Assembly: GCA_015058655.1 (NCBI GenBank)
Contig: SVBX01000005.1
Coordinates: 1 to 64,000, forward strand
Source: Pseudoselenomonas ruminantium
Lineage (GTDB): Bacteria > Bacillota > Negativicutes > Selenomonadales > Selenomonadaceae
Reading direction: 5' to 3'
Length of the DNA: 64,000 nt
In this document: one piece after another, positions 20,963 to 28,816 of the stretch
How the letters are laid out: each line of letters begins with the position of its first letter
Position numbering within the stretch: the first letter of the stretch is position 1
Program-made: the position numbers and the translations under genes
Notes under the pieces: model-generated
What the model was told of the DNA's origin: nothing
What the model saw: only the letters and a program-made list of their open reading frames with translations
The model's database searches: none

Positions 20963-21011
20963 CCTTCCCCTATGGGGAAGGGGGACCGCGTAGCGGTGGA
21001 TGAGGTGGATA
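20963..21011. repeat. Single arm of the palindromic repeat
   Basis: GCCTTCCCCTATGGGGAAGG is followed by GGACCGCGTAGCGGTGGATGAGGTGG in two pieces. It has the same arm layout as the left arms at 17564 and 23606 but no partner arm. It lies between mmdE and mmdC, inside a likely transcript. Confidence 0.75.
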
Positions 21012-21081
21012 AGTAAAAGTTTATCGATATGCCATCTGCTATGAAACATGATATTCATCATATGTGTTTGGAGGAATAAGC

Positions 21082-21465
21082 ATGAAGAAGTTCAATATTA
21101 CCGTCAATGGCACCGCTTATGAGGTCGAGGTCGAGGAAGTAAAGGATAAGGTTGCCGCAGCTCCGAAGGCCGCCGCTCCCGCTCCGAAAGCAGCTCCTGC
21201 TCCGGCAGCTCCCGCTGCTCCCGCCAAGGCAGCTGTAGCCGCTGGCGCTGGTGAGCACTCCATCGATGCCCCCATGCCCGGCAAGATTGTGAAGCTGGTT
21301 GCTTCCGAGGGCCAGGCTGTGAAGGCTGGCGACGTGCTCCTCATTCTTGAGGCCATGAAGATGCAGAACGAGATTGCAGCTGATGCTGACGGCGTAGTGA
21401 AGACCTTCAATGTCACCGCCGGCCAGAGCGTCAAGGTGCATGATTCCCTGGTTATCCTGGGCTAA
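21082..21465 (+). CDS. mmdC: Biotin carboxyl carrier subunit of methylmalonyl-CoA decarboxylase
   Basis: 127 residues: a short N-terminal strand region, an Ala/Pro-rich flexible linker (residues ~30-62) and a C-terminal biotinyl domain with [10 protein letters not shown], whose central lysine (M-K-M) carries biotin. It shuttles carboxybiotin from the alpha subunit to the membrane subunit. GGAGG lies eight bases before ATG 21082. A terminator follows at 21485. The membrane Na+ pump subunit (mmdB) is not present next to it. Confidence 0.93.
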   Translation: MKKFNITVNGTAYEVEVEEVKDKVAAAPKAAAPAPKAAPAPAAPAAPAKAAVAAGAGEHSIDAPMPGKIVKLVASEGQAVKAGDVLLILEAMKMQNEIAADADGVVKTFNVTAGQSVKVHDSLVILG

Positions 21466-21482
21466 TTGTCATACAGACAAAA

Positions 21483-21515
21483 AATTATCCCTCACCTGCG
21501 GGTGAGGGATTTTTG
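21483..21515 (+). terminator. Intrinsic terminator after mmdC
   Basis: ATCCCTCACC pairs with GGTGAGGGAT over a TGCG loop and runs into TTTTTG. Confidence 0.95.
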
Positions 21516-21519
21516 CGTA

Positions 21520-21658
21520 TATAACGAGTACAAGATGTCCCCCACTTCTATAAGTGGGGGCGGCAAACTACTAACAGGCGGCGAGTTAATATATCCCGCC
21601 TCGTTGAAACACCAAGAGGAAGATTTGTCTTCGACAAATCTGGAACAACGGTGTTATA
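21520..21658. repeat. Three-hairpin repeat, uninterrupted copy
   Basis: Starting ATAACGAGTACAAGATG, it has three hairpins: CCCCCACTT/AAGTGGGGG, AGGCGG/CCGCCT and AGATTTGTC/GACAAATCT, then ends near GTGTTATAAG. A second copy is split between 53882-53938 and 61601-61690 by a transposon. It has no coding frame. The hairpin-rich design resembles ends of IS200/IS605-type elements, but that is only a suggestion. Confidence 0.75.
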
Positions 21659-21673
21659 AGGAAATAGTAATAT

Positions 21674-21877
21674 TTATGCTGCATGGCGCAGGAGGGGCTG
21701 GAGTTTTCTCCAGGCATCCATATCCTCTGCCAGCTCGTCTTCGACATAAAGCTGCAGCAGCATGGGGAGGCTGGCGCCGGTGTAGACGACAGCACGGTCT
21801 TTGAGGCCAAGCTGTTCAAGAAGAAGTACTGTCTCGATGCAGGCAGTAGAGTCGAAGGTGTCGGCGAGGACAAGATA
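21674..21877 (-). pseudogene. 3' fragment of a mannose-family PTS EIIA gene
   Basis: Reading the minus strand from 21877 to the TAA at 21674-21676 gives about 67 residues: YLVLADTFDSTACIETVLLL, then GLKDRAVVYTGASLPMLLQL, ending RHAA. VLADTFDSTA and GASLPMLLQL match the DLFGGSP and GVNLPML regions of mannose/fructose-type EIIA domains. There is a stop immediately upstream (21878-21880) and no N-terminal half, so it is a remnant. It abuts an unrelated plus-strand remnant. Confidence 0.6.
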
Positions 21878-21888
21878 TCAATGGCCTG

Positions 21889-22185
21889 TTGACCACGGAT
21901 TTTATCCAACGCTTCCGGATAGATTATCTATTTCTGGGAGCCAACGGCATTGACGCCCAGCATGGCCTCACTGTGCCGGACTATGCAGATGCGGAGACCA
22001 AGCGGGTGCTTATCCGCCAGTCCCGCCATGTGATTGTGGCAGCAGACCATGCCAAGCTTGGCGGCGACTTCTTTGAGATTGTGGCCAGGCTCCCGGAGAT
22101 TGAAGCCGTGGTCACCGACAGCGGCGCCGAGCCCAGCCTGGTGCAGGAGCTGAAGGAAGGCGGCACAGAAGTTATTTTGGTGTGA
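21889..22185 (+). pseudogene. C-terminal fragment of a DeoR-family regulator
   Basis: About 98 residues matching the effector-binding (DeoRC) domain: RIDYLFLGANGIDAQHGLTV, then KRVLIRQSRHVIVAADHAKL and EAVVTD. The N-terminal helix-turn-helix and first part of the sensor domain are missing, so it cannot work as a repressor. DeoR regulators commonly control PTS operons, and the PTS EIIA fragment ends just upstream on the other strand, so both may derive from one lost sugar-uptake locus. Confidence 0.75.
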
Positions 22186-22281
22186 GGAACGGCAGGGGAT
22201 AGAGGGGAATACTTAGAATGAGAATATTTTGTCTATAGTAAAATTTAGAATATGGCGTTATAATAATGGTAGGTGAATGAT

Positions 22282-22704
22282 ATGAGAATATATTTGGATT
22301 GCTGTTGTTATAACAGACCGTTTGATGATATTTCACAAGCTAGGATGCTGGCAGAAGCGGAAGCGGTAAAGCGTATCTTGAATGGCAGGCACTCCATATT
22401 GGGAAGTGATTTTCTGGATATGGAAATTGACATGATAAGGGATGCAAAGAAGCTGGATAAGGTCATTGGCTTGTATCGGCTTATTTCGGAGCATATCAAG
22501 GCGTCTGAATTCATCTTTGCTCGGGCAGAGCAATTACGTTCTTGTTCGTCACTTAAGAATATGGACAGCCTCCATATTGCAGCAGCAGAGACTGCCCATG
22601 CAGATGCATTTTTGACAGTCGATGATAGACTAGTACGTTCATGCAAGGGAATAGATGTTTCCGTTAGGATATGTAATCCGGTGGAAATCCTTGAGGAGGT
22701 ATGA
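22282..22704 (+). CDS. PIN-domain protein, probable toxin RNase
   Basis: 140 residues. A PIN fold opens with YLDCCCYNRPFDD, carrying the first acidic metal ligand (D). Later acidic residues lie in SDFLDMEIDM and KNMDSLHIAAAETAHADAFLTVDDRL, the usual D..D pattern. PIN toxins cut RNA in VapBC-type pairs. TAGGTGA lies six bases before ATG 22282. The next gene starts two bases after this stop, giving a two-gene unit. The order is toxin first, unlike classical vapBC. The base composition is more AT-rich than the propionate genes, suggesting transfer. Confidence 0.8.
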   Translation: MRIYLDCCCYNRPFDDISQARMLAEAEAVKRILNGRHSILGSDFLDMEIDMIRDAKKLDKVIGLYRLISEHIKASEFIFARAEQLRSCSSLKNMDSLHIAAAETAHADAFLTVDDRLVRSCKGIDVSVRICNPVEILEEV

Positions 22705-22706
22705 AC

Positions 22707-22919
22707 ATGGTGGATCTGAAAGATAAAAAGGAACTTCATAGGGCTGGCATGGAAGCACTCGAAAAAGCCCTTGGCCCGGTGGGGGCTTTGGAGTTCCTTG
22801 GCTTCTTCAATTATAATAATGGAGATTACACTGAAGAGAAATATGAGCGTTCTGAGCCATCCATAGAAGAAATCCGGGAGGCTATCAAGGTTAGTCGTGA
22901 AAAGGCGGAAGCAATGTAG
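22707..22919 (+). CDS. Small acidic protein paired with PIN gene, possible antitoxin
   Basis: 70 residues, MVDLKDKKELHRAGMEALEK..., no family recognised. The sequence is charged, with a central LEFLGFFNYNNGDYTEEKYE and a helical C-terminus. AGGAGG at 22694-22699 sits seven bases before ATG 22707, inside the end of the PIN gene, so translation is coupled. The position argues for antitoxin or partner; nothing in the sequence shows a DNA-binding domain. Confidence 0.6.
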   Translation: MVDLKDKKELHRAGMEALEKALGPVGALEFLGFFNYNNGDYTEEKYERSEPSIEEIREAIKVSREKAEAM

Positions 22920-22985
22920 CCTGTATTTTGAAAATATTAATTATGTAGGTGTTTGTTTCCATTGGGTAAATTTAACTGCATATGT

Positions 22986-23043
22986 AAAGGCGGCCAGGTA
23001 TCTTGATTCCTCCATTGGGCATAGATGCTTTGGCCGCTTTTTG
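22986..23043 (+). terminator. Terminator-like hairpin after the PIN pair
   Basis: AAAGGCGGCCA pairs with TGGCCGCTTTT across a ~33-base loop and leads into T residues. The rest of 22920-23213 is AT-rich with no gene seen, presumably the promoter of the next gene. Confidence 0.55.
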
Positions 23044-23213
23044 AAATGATTATATGATTGTTGATTTAAAAGTTTGTTTAATCTATATGTCTTGTAGTAT
23101 AATAAAAGGATGAAAATGTTACTATATCATTAGTAGAATTTACTTTGCAGTACAAATATAATTTTTGATGAAGATGTATTGTTTATCATGATGAATCTTT
23201 GGAGTTATGTAAA

Positions 23214-23588
23214 ATGAGCTTGATAATATATTTAGAACAAAAAGCACTAAATAACAATATATCTATAACTGATTTATTGCGTACAGCTTTGGCTGTAGCT
23301 ATAAAATTAGATGTTCAAGAGTTTGAAGAATGGATCAATAATGAATTGAACGGATATAAAGATGTTGATATTTCAGAAATAAAAAAAGTGCTACCGCAGG
23401 TAGAGAACAAATCTGATAGAGCAGAGATAAATGCGGATATAACGACAATAGAACAACAGTTAAAATCTCCTAGACCTAAATTTGGTATTGTTTATGAACT
23501 ACTAGGCTCAATAAGAAACGTTATGGAAGGTGCAGGAGGGAATTTGCTTGCTTCTTGTCCTGCTATAGTAGCAATGTCATTAAGTTAA
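23214..23588 (+). CDS. AbiTii-like domain protein
   Basis: 124 residues. The N-terminal part (SLIIYLEQKALNNNISITDLLRTALAVAIKL...EFEEWINNELNGYKD) matches the AbiTii domain found at the start of many abortive-infection proteins. The C-terminal half ends in a short helical and hydrophobic segment (SIRNVMEGAGGNLLASCPAIVAMSLS), so this is either a short stand-alone version or a clipped one. It is AT-rich and flanked by the PIN pair and the type III R-M genes. ATG 23214 follows TTGGAG. Confidence 0.65.
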   Translation: MSLIIYLEQKALNNNISITDLLRTALAVAIKLDVQEFEEWINNELNGYKDVDISEIKKVLPQVENKSDRAEINADITTIEQQLKSPRPKFGIVYELLGSIRNVMEGAGGNLLASCPAIVAMSLS

Positions 23589-23605
23589 GCATCATTGTCT
23601 CAACA

Positions 23606-23739
23606 GCCTTCCCCTTGAGGGGAAGGTGGCAGCCGAAGGCTGACGGATGAGGTGCAAATGAACAAGATAAGGCAGATTAACGAGAGAACGCTCCACCTCA
23701 TCCGCCCCTAACGGGGCACCTTCCCCTCAAGGGGAAGGC
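23606..23739. repeat. 134-bp palindromic repeat, copy 2 (full length)
   Basis: Arms 23606-23655 and 23694-23739 are inverted, starting GCCTTCCCC and ending GGGGAAGGC, with inner words GACGGATGAGGTG and CACCTCATCCG. The arms match the copy at 17564-17695 closely while the ~38-base centre differs. The remainder of the gap 23740-23921 is AT-rich, with a promoter-like TTATTATGG before the methylase gene. Confidence 0.85.
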
Positions 23740-23921
23740 TTAACTAAATGACATTGGCTATAGTAGAGGGATTTAAAAGTATATTTGGATAGAATTTCGT
23801 ATTTATGAAGTGGTGTTCATGATTACAGTATTAGTTGCCTTTTATGAGGATATGAATTATAGATAATTTATGATTGGTGTATGGATAGTACCTTATTATG
23901 GTATTAGGAGGTTTAGCATAG

Positions 23922-25436
23922 ATGCCGGAACTAATATGGAATGGAAAGGAAGAGGCGGTAAAGGCGGCAGGAAAGGTGCCTTACCGATTGCTTAAAGAGG
24001 ATAGGAACCTCGGTTATGGTGATGATTCGGAGAATATGCTGATACAGGGGGACAATCTAGCGGCACTTAAATCCTTGTTACCATATTATAAGGGACGCGT
24101 TAAGTGTATATACGCGGACCCGCCCTATAATACCGGTTCTGCCTTTGAGCATTATGATGATAATGTGGAACATTCTACGTGGTTATCGTTGATGTATCCT
24201 CGGATTGAATTGTTGAGGGAGCTACTGGCAGAAGATGGAGTGATATGGTTTTCAATAGACGATGAAGAATGTCATTATTTGAAGATATTATTGGATGAGA
24301 TTTTCGGTAGAAATAACTTTGTAGCTAATGTAGTATGGGAGAAAAAGTATTCGCCACAAAATGCTGCAAAGTGGTTATCTGATAGTCATGATCATATTCT
24401 TTGTTATGCTAAAAATAAAGAGAGATGGCACCCATATCTTCTTGAACGCACAGAGGAAATGAACGCACGTTATAAAAATCGTGACAATGACCCTCGTGGT
24501 GCTTGGAAACCGTCTGATGCAACTGCTCAAGCAGGGCATGGAACTGATAGTCAGTTTTATGTATTAAATGCACCTAATGGAAAATCGTATAGTTTGCCAA
24601 GTGGTAGGTGTTGGCTATATACTGAACCAGTTATGATGCAGAAGATAAAAGATAATCGTATTTGGTTTGGTGTTAGTGGCAAGAGTGTACCTCAAGTTAA
24701 GAAATTCTTGACTGAAGTTAAACAAGGCGTTGCGTGTAAGACCTTATGGGCTAGAAGTGAAGTTGGAGATAATCAAGAAGGAAAACGCGAAATCAAAGAA
24801 CTGTTTGGACAGGATGTTTTTGACACACCGAAACCAGAACGCATATTACAAAGGATATTGCATTTATCAACTAAGGAAAATGACTTGGTACTGGATGCAT
24901 TCTTGGGTTCCGGCACTACTGCTGCCGTAGCTCATAAGATGAACCGCCGTTACATTGGCATTGAAATGGGGGACCATGCCATTACCCATTGCGTGCCTCG
25001 CCTGCAGAAGGTGATTGACGGGGAGCAGGGCGGGATTTCCAAGGCTGTGAACTGGCAGGGGGGAGGCGGATTTCGCTTTTATCGCTTGGGAGAAACTTTG
25101 TTTGACGAATATGAGATTATTCGTCCTGATATAAAATTTTCTGAGTTGGCAGCGCACATTTGGTTTACGGAAACCAAGCGTCCTTATAGTGGCGAGGGGG
25201 ATAGTCCTCTTTTGGGCATTTATAATGGCATTGCTTACTATTTGTTATACAATGGCATTTTGGGAGATAAAAAGCCCCAGAGTGGCAATGTGCTGTCAAG
25301 GAAAGTGATGTCTATACTGCCTCCTTATGATGGGCCCAAGGTCATTTATGGTGAGCGCACTATCTTTGGGGCAGCAAAGATGCAGCAGCTTCAGATTACC
25401 TTCAAGCATATCCCCACAGAAATCAAGGTCTATTAA
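23922..25436 (+). CDS. mod: Type III restriction-modification DNA methyltransferase (Mod)
   Basis: 504-residue beta-class N6-adenine methyltransferase. Catalytic motif IV DPPYN at 66-70 precedes the SAM-binding motif FLGSGTT at 327-333; the target-recognition domain lies between. Mod both methylates and gives sequence specificity to the Res partner 12 bases downstream. The recognition region (~24290-24890) is clearly more AT-rich than the 5' and especially the 3' part (from ~24890), so the gene looks mosaic, consistent with exchange of recognition domains. AGGAGG precedes ATG 23922. No long simple repeat that would cause phase variation is visible. Confidence 0.93.
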   Translation: MPELIWNGKEEAVKAAGKVPYRLLKEDRNLGYGDDSENMLIQGDNLAALKSLLPYYKGRVKCIYADPPYNTGSAFEHYDDNVEHSTWLSLMYPRIELLRELLAEDGVIWFSIDDEECHYLKILLDEIFGRNNFVANVVWEKKYSPQNAAKWLSDSHDHILCYAKNKERWHPYLLERTEEMNARYKNRDNDPRGAWKPSDATAQAGHGTDSQFYVLNAPNGKSYSLPSGRCWLYTEPVMMQKIKDNRIWFGVSGKSVPQVKKFLTEVKQGVACKTLWARSEVGDNQEGKREIKELFGQDVFDTPKPERILQRILHLSTKENDLVLDAFLGSGTTAAVAHKMNRRYIGIEMGDHAITHCVPRLQKVIDGEQGGISKAVNWQGGGGFRFYRLGETLFDEYEIIRPDIKFSELAAHIWFTETKRPYSGEGDSPLLGIYNGIAYYLLYNGILGDKKPQSGNVLSRKVMSILPPYDGPKVIYGERTIFGAAKMQQLQITFKHIPTEIKVY

Positions 25437-25448
25437 GGAGGCGGCGCC

Positions 25449-28046
25449 ATGTTGCAGTTAAAGAACTATCAGGAAGCGGCCTTAAAGAAACTGGCGGCCT
25501 TTCTTGGCTCGGCAAGGCTGGATGGAAAAATTGCACGGGCCTTTGCAAAAGAGCAGGATGCCCAAGGTTATGGGGCAAAGTACAAGAGTATCAAAGGGCT
25601 GGAAGATGTTCCCTATATTTGTCTGCGTCTGCCCACCGGGGGAGGCAAGACCCTCTTGGGTTCCTATGCCATCGGCGTAGCTGCGGAGGAATATCTGGAG
25701 CAGGATTATCCTCTGGTAATCTGGCTGGTGCCTACAGATATTATCCGCAAGCAGACTTTGGAAGTGCTCAAAAGCTCTCGCAAGGAAAATCGACGAGTAT
25801 TGGATGAACGCTTTGATGGCAATGTGCGAGTTTATGACATTACAGATTTTACCCATTTGCGTCCCCAGGACTTGCGGGATAAGACAAATGTTTTCATTGC
25901 TACCTTTGCAGCTTTTCGGGTAAAGTCCAAGGATGGTCGTAAAGTTTACCAGACTAACGAGGCATTAGATGCCTGCTTCCGCGATATTCCTTCACAGGAC
26001 TATTTTGACAAGGACGAGGCAGGGGAGATGCTTCATTCCTTTGCTAACCTGCTTAGCTTTATGCGGCCTCTCATCATCATTGATGAGGCACACAATCATG
26101 CCAGTAACCTATCAGAAGAAGTGTTGAGGAGGCTTCGCCCTTCGGCCATTGTAGAATTGACAGCTACTCCGGCGGATAACAGTAATGTGCTCTATAAGGT
26201 TACTGCTTCGGAACTAAAGGCTGAGGATATGATAAAGTTGCCAGTGATGCTTGAGGAAGCTCAAAGCTGGCAGGGCGCTATTGACAGTGGTATTGAACGG
26301 CGTAATGGTTTGGAAAAACTTGCGGAAAATGAGCCCCAGTATCTGCGGCCTATTATGCTAATACAGGCGGAAAACAAAGATAAAGAGGTAACGGTTGAAG
26401 TCGTTAGGAATTATCTTATTAAGGAGCATGGTATTCCGGCAGAACAGGTAGCAGTGGCTACGGGGGAGCAGAGGGAGCTCGACGAGGTAAATTTGTTCGA
26501 TCCTTCCTGCCCTGTGCGTTACGTCATTACTGTGCAAGCCTTGAAAGAAGGCTGGGATTGCTCCTTTGCCTATGTATTCTGCAGTGTGGCGAAGGTCCAC
26601 TCCAGCAAAGATGCTGAGCAGCTTCTTGGACGCGTGCTTAGGATGCCCTATGCCAAACGGCGCCAGCATGACGCCTTGAATCGGGCTTATGCCCATGTGG
26701 CGGTGGACAGTTGGATGAGTGCCGTGGGCAGCTTTAAAGACAATCTTATAGACATGGGGTTCGAGCGTGAAGAAACAGAGGAGGCGGTACAGCCAAACTC
26801 GCAGATTTCTTTGCTGGAGGATGAAAAAAAGGAATATGTGCAGAATGCCACATTGGAATTCTATACAACAGAAGCCCCGGATTTCTCTGGCAATATGGCA
26901 CTTAATCTTTTAACTGAAGTTGTGAAGGAGGAGCAGACAGGCAAGTACAAAGTCACCATCAAGGAAGCAGATAAGGATAATCTGCGTGATTTGCAGGAAC
27001 AGGTGACGGAGTGTTTCAAAAATCCTCATGACCAACAGGAAGCCTTGTATGCTGTATCAAGGACAAATGTTTACATCCCGCCTAAAGGGATGGTAGACAA
27101 GGGTGTAACCTTTGCCGTCCCCCAGCTTTGTCTTGATTTTGGGGATGGGGCAGAACTGGCGGATCGGGAGGCCTGCCTGGCAGATGGCTGGTCACTATCA
27201 AGTTTTTCCGCGGAGTTGCCCGCCTTTGTGGTGGATGAAAGTCGCCATGTTTATGAATTTGATATTTTGGACGGCAAGATTACAGAACAGTTTTCCAGCT
27301 CAGAGGAAGGACCCTTGGGACTGGAGCGCATTACAGATTGGGATGAAAAGAAGTTTGTTATCTGGCTGTCCAGACGGATAACAGCTTTAGACTTAGACTT
27401 TGGCGACTTGGTAAACTATCTGCGAAAGGCTGTTGACTATCAGGTGCAGGTCAAGAAAGTGCCCATGGCAGACTTGGTGCGCTTTCGTTTTGTTCTGGCA
27501 AAAATACTCAAGGAGCAGATAGAAATCAATCGCAAGGAGGCTTACAAGCAGGGAGTACAGGAAACTCTGTTTGAAGGTGAGGCAGCTAGAGTGACGCCGG
27601 AGGTGCAAATGGCTTTTAGGCCGGGACATTATCCTGCTAAGAGTTTTTACCGTGGCAAGGTGAAATTCCAAAAGCATTTCTATGCTTCCATAGGGGATAT
27701 GGATTCAAAGGATGAAGTGATATGTGCCCAATATATTGACGCACATCCAATGGTGGAAACATGGGTCAGGAACATTCCACGTGATACTCTTAACTCTTTT
27801 TGGCTGCCAACCCACCAAGATAACTTTTACCCGGATTTTGTGGTCAAGCTGACAGATGGCCGGGTAGCGGCTATCGAGGTCAAAGGCGGTCATTTGGTGA
27901 CAGCGGATGATTCCAAGGAAAAAGATATGGTTGGCCATGTATGGGCAGAAGCCAGCCAGGGAAAGTGCCTGTTCCTGATGGCCACCCTTAAGGATGCACA
28001 GGGACGGGATATTGGCAGACAGGTCAATGAGCTTTTGGGTATGTGA
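25449..28046 (+). CDS. res: Type III restriction endonuclease subunit (Res)
   Basis: 865 residues. SF2 helicase domain with Walker A LPTGGGKTLL (62-69), DEAH near 211-214 and motif III ELTATPAD. Motif VI region is EQLLGRVLRMPYAKRRQ. The C-terminal PD-(D/E)xK nuclease is visible as YPDFVVKLTDGRVAAIEVKGG near residues 795-815. It forms a complex with Mod and cuts after ATP-driven sliding. It appears intact. AAGGAGG precedes ATG 25449. A terminator follows at 28137. Confidence 0.93.
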   Translation: MLQLKNYQEAALKKLAAFLGSARLDGKIARAFAKEQDAQGYGAKYKSIKGLEDVPYICLRLPTGGGKTLLGSYAIGVAAEEYLEQDYPLVIWLVPTDIIRKQTLEVLKSSRKENRRVLDERFDGNVRVYDITDFTHLRPQDLRDKTNVFIATFAAFRVKSKDGRKVYQTNEALDACFRDIPSQDYFDKDEAGEMLHSFANLLSFMRPLIIIDEAHNHASNLSEEVLRRLRPSAIVELTATPADNSNVLYKVTASELKAEDMIKLPVMLEEAQSWQGAIDSGIERRNGLEKLAENEPQYLRPIMLIQAENKDKEVTVEVVRNYLIKEHGIPAEQVAVATGEQRELDEVNLFDPSCPVRYVITVQALKEGWDCSFAYVFCSVAKVHSSKDAEQLLGRVLRMPYAKRRQHDALNRAYAHVAVDSWMSAVGSFKDNLIDMGFEREETEEAVQPNSQISLLEDEKKEYVQNATLEFYTTEAPDFSGNMALNLLTEVVKEEQTGKYKVTIKEADKDNLRDLQEQVTECFKNPHDQQEALYAVSRTNVYIPPKGMVDKGVTFAVPQLCLDFGDGAELADREACLADGWSLSSFSAELPAFVVDESRHVYEFDILDGKITEQFSSSEEGPLGLERITDWDEKKFVIWLSRRITALDLDFGDLVNYLRKAVDYQVQVKKVPMADLVRFRFVLAKILKEQIEINRKEAYKQGVQETLFEGEAARVTPEVQMAFRPGHYPAKSFYRGKVKFQKHFYASIGDMDSKDEVICAQYIDAHPMVETWVRNIPRDTLNSFWLPTHQDNFYPDFVVKLTDGRVAAIEVKGGHLVTADDSKEKDMVGHVWAEASQGKCLFLMATLKDAQGRDIGRQVNELLGM

Positions 28047-28136
28047 GTTTGATAAAAGCTAGTGGTGCAACATCTTAGGTTAATGAAGAGAATTAAAAAA
28101 ACACCGTATAACCCGTAGTAGGCAAGGTGTTCTGGG

Positions 28137-28171
28137 GAGGCTGGCCAATTATAGGCTGGCCTCTTATTTTG
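28137..28171 (+). terminator. Terminator after res
   Basis: GAGGCTGGCC pairs with GGCTGGCCTC, including two G-U pairs, over an AT loop and runs into TTATTTT. A second small dyad, AACACC/GGTGTT, lies just upstream. Confidence 0.75.
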
Positions 28172-28250
28172 GTATGAGGAACATTAGTTAGAAACAATGT
28201 GCTGCTCAGGCAGGAATCAAATGGAGCAGTCGAGAATAAAGCCTTAGCGA

Positions 28251-28799
28251 TTGTTTGGAGGGATTTTTACGTATAAATATTTCTACCATACTCCTGAAGG
28301 CTTTTCCAATCTGCTACTTGGCAGTGATGGGACATATCTTACGGATTTGAACTTTGTGAGCCAAGATGATGAGTGGCAGGGGAGTAAAGGCAAGGAACAG
28401 CGTCTGCCTGTTTTTGCAGAGACCTGCCGCTGGCTGGATATATTTTTTGGAGGCAGGGAGCCTGGTTTTGTGCCCCCTTATCAGGTGAAAAATGTTACAC
28501 CCTTCAGGCAGGTGGTGCTGAACCTTGTGGAGAATATCCCCTATGGGCAGGTAACAACTTACGGGGACATAGCCCGGGAGGCGGCACGCCGGCTGGGCAA
28601 GCCCAAAATGTCAGCCCAGGCTGTGGGTGGTGCTGTGGGCTGGAACCCCATCTGCCTGATCATTCCCTGTCACAGAGTAATCGGCGCCAAGGGCACGCTG
28701 ACAGGATATGGCGGCGGCATGATGAATAAGATTGCTTTGCTGAGGCTGGAGGGGCATAGGGTGACGGAGAAGGGGATTTCCTCTGGTGTCACGCATTAA
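28251..28799 (+). CDS. ogt: Methylated-DNA--protein-cysteine methyltransferase
   Basis: Suicide repair protein removing O6-alkyl groups from guanine. The active-site motif PCHRVIG is in LIIPCHRVIGAKG, and the helix-turn-helix MTase domain (PFRQVVLNLVENIPYGQVTTYGDIAR) is complete. About 176-182 residues. The start is uncertain. TTG 28251 lacks a ribosome site, while GGAGGG at 28257-28262 sits six bases before ACG 28269, in frame at exactly the place where homologues begin with M before YKYFYHTPEG. I give the conservative TTG boundary; ACG, or a mutated ATG, may be the real start. Confidence 0.85.
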   Translation: MFGGIFTYKYFYHTPEGFSNLLLGSDGTYLTDLNFVSQDDEWQGSKGKEQRLPVFAETCRWLDIFFGGREPGFVPPYQVKNVTPFRQVVLNLVENIPYGQVTTYGDIAREAARRLGKPKMSAQAVGGAVGWNPICLIIPCHRVIGAKGTLTGYGGGMMNKIALLRLEGHRVTEKGISSGVTH

Positions 28800-28816
28800 G
28801 TGAGAAGGTGATTGTT

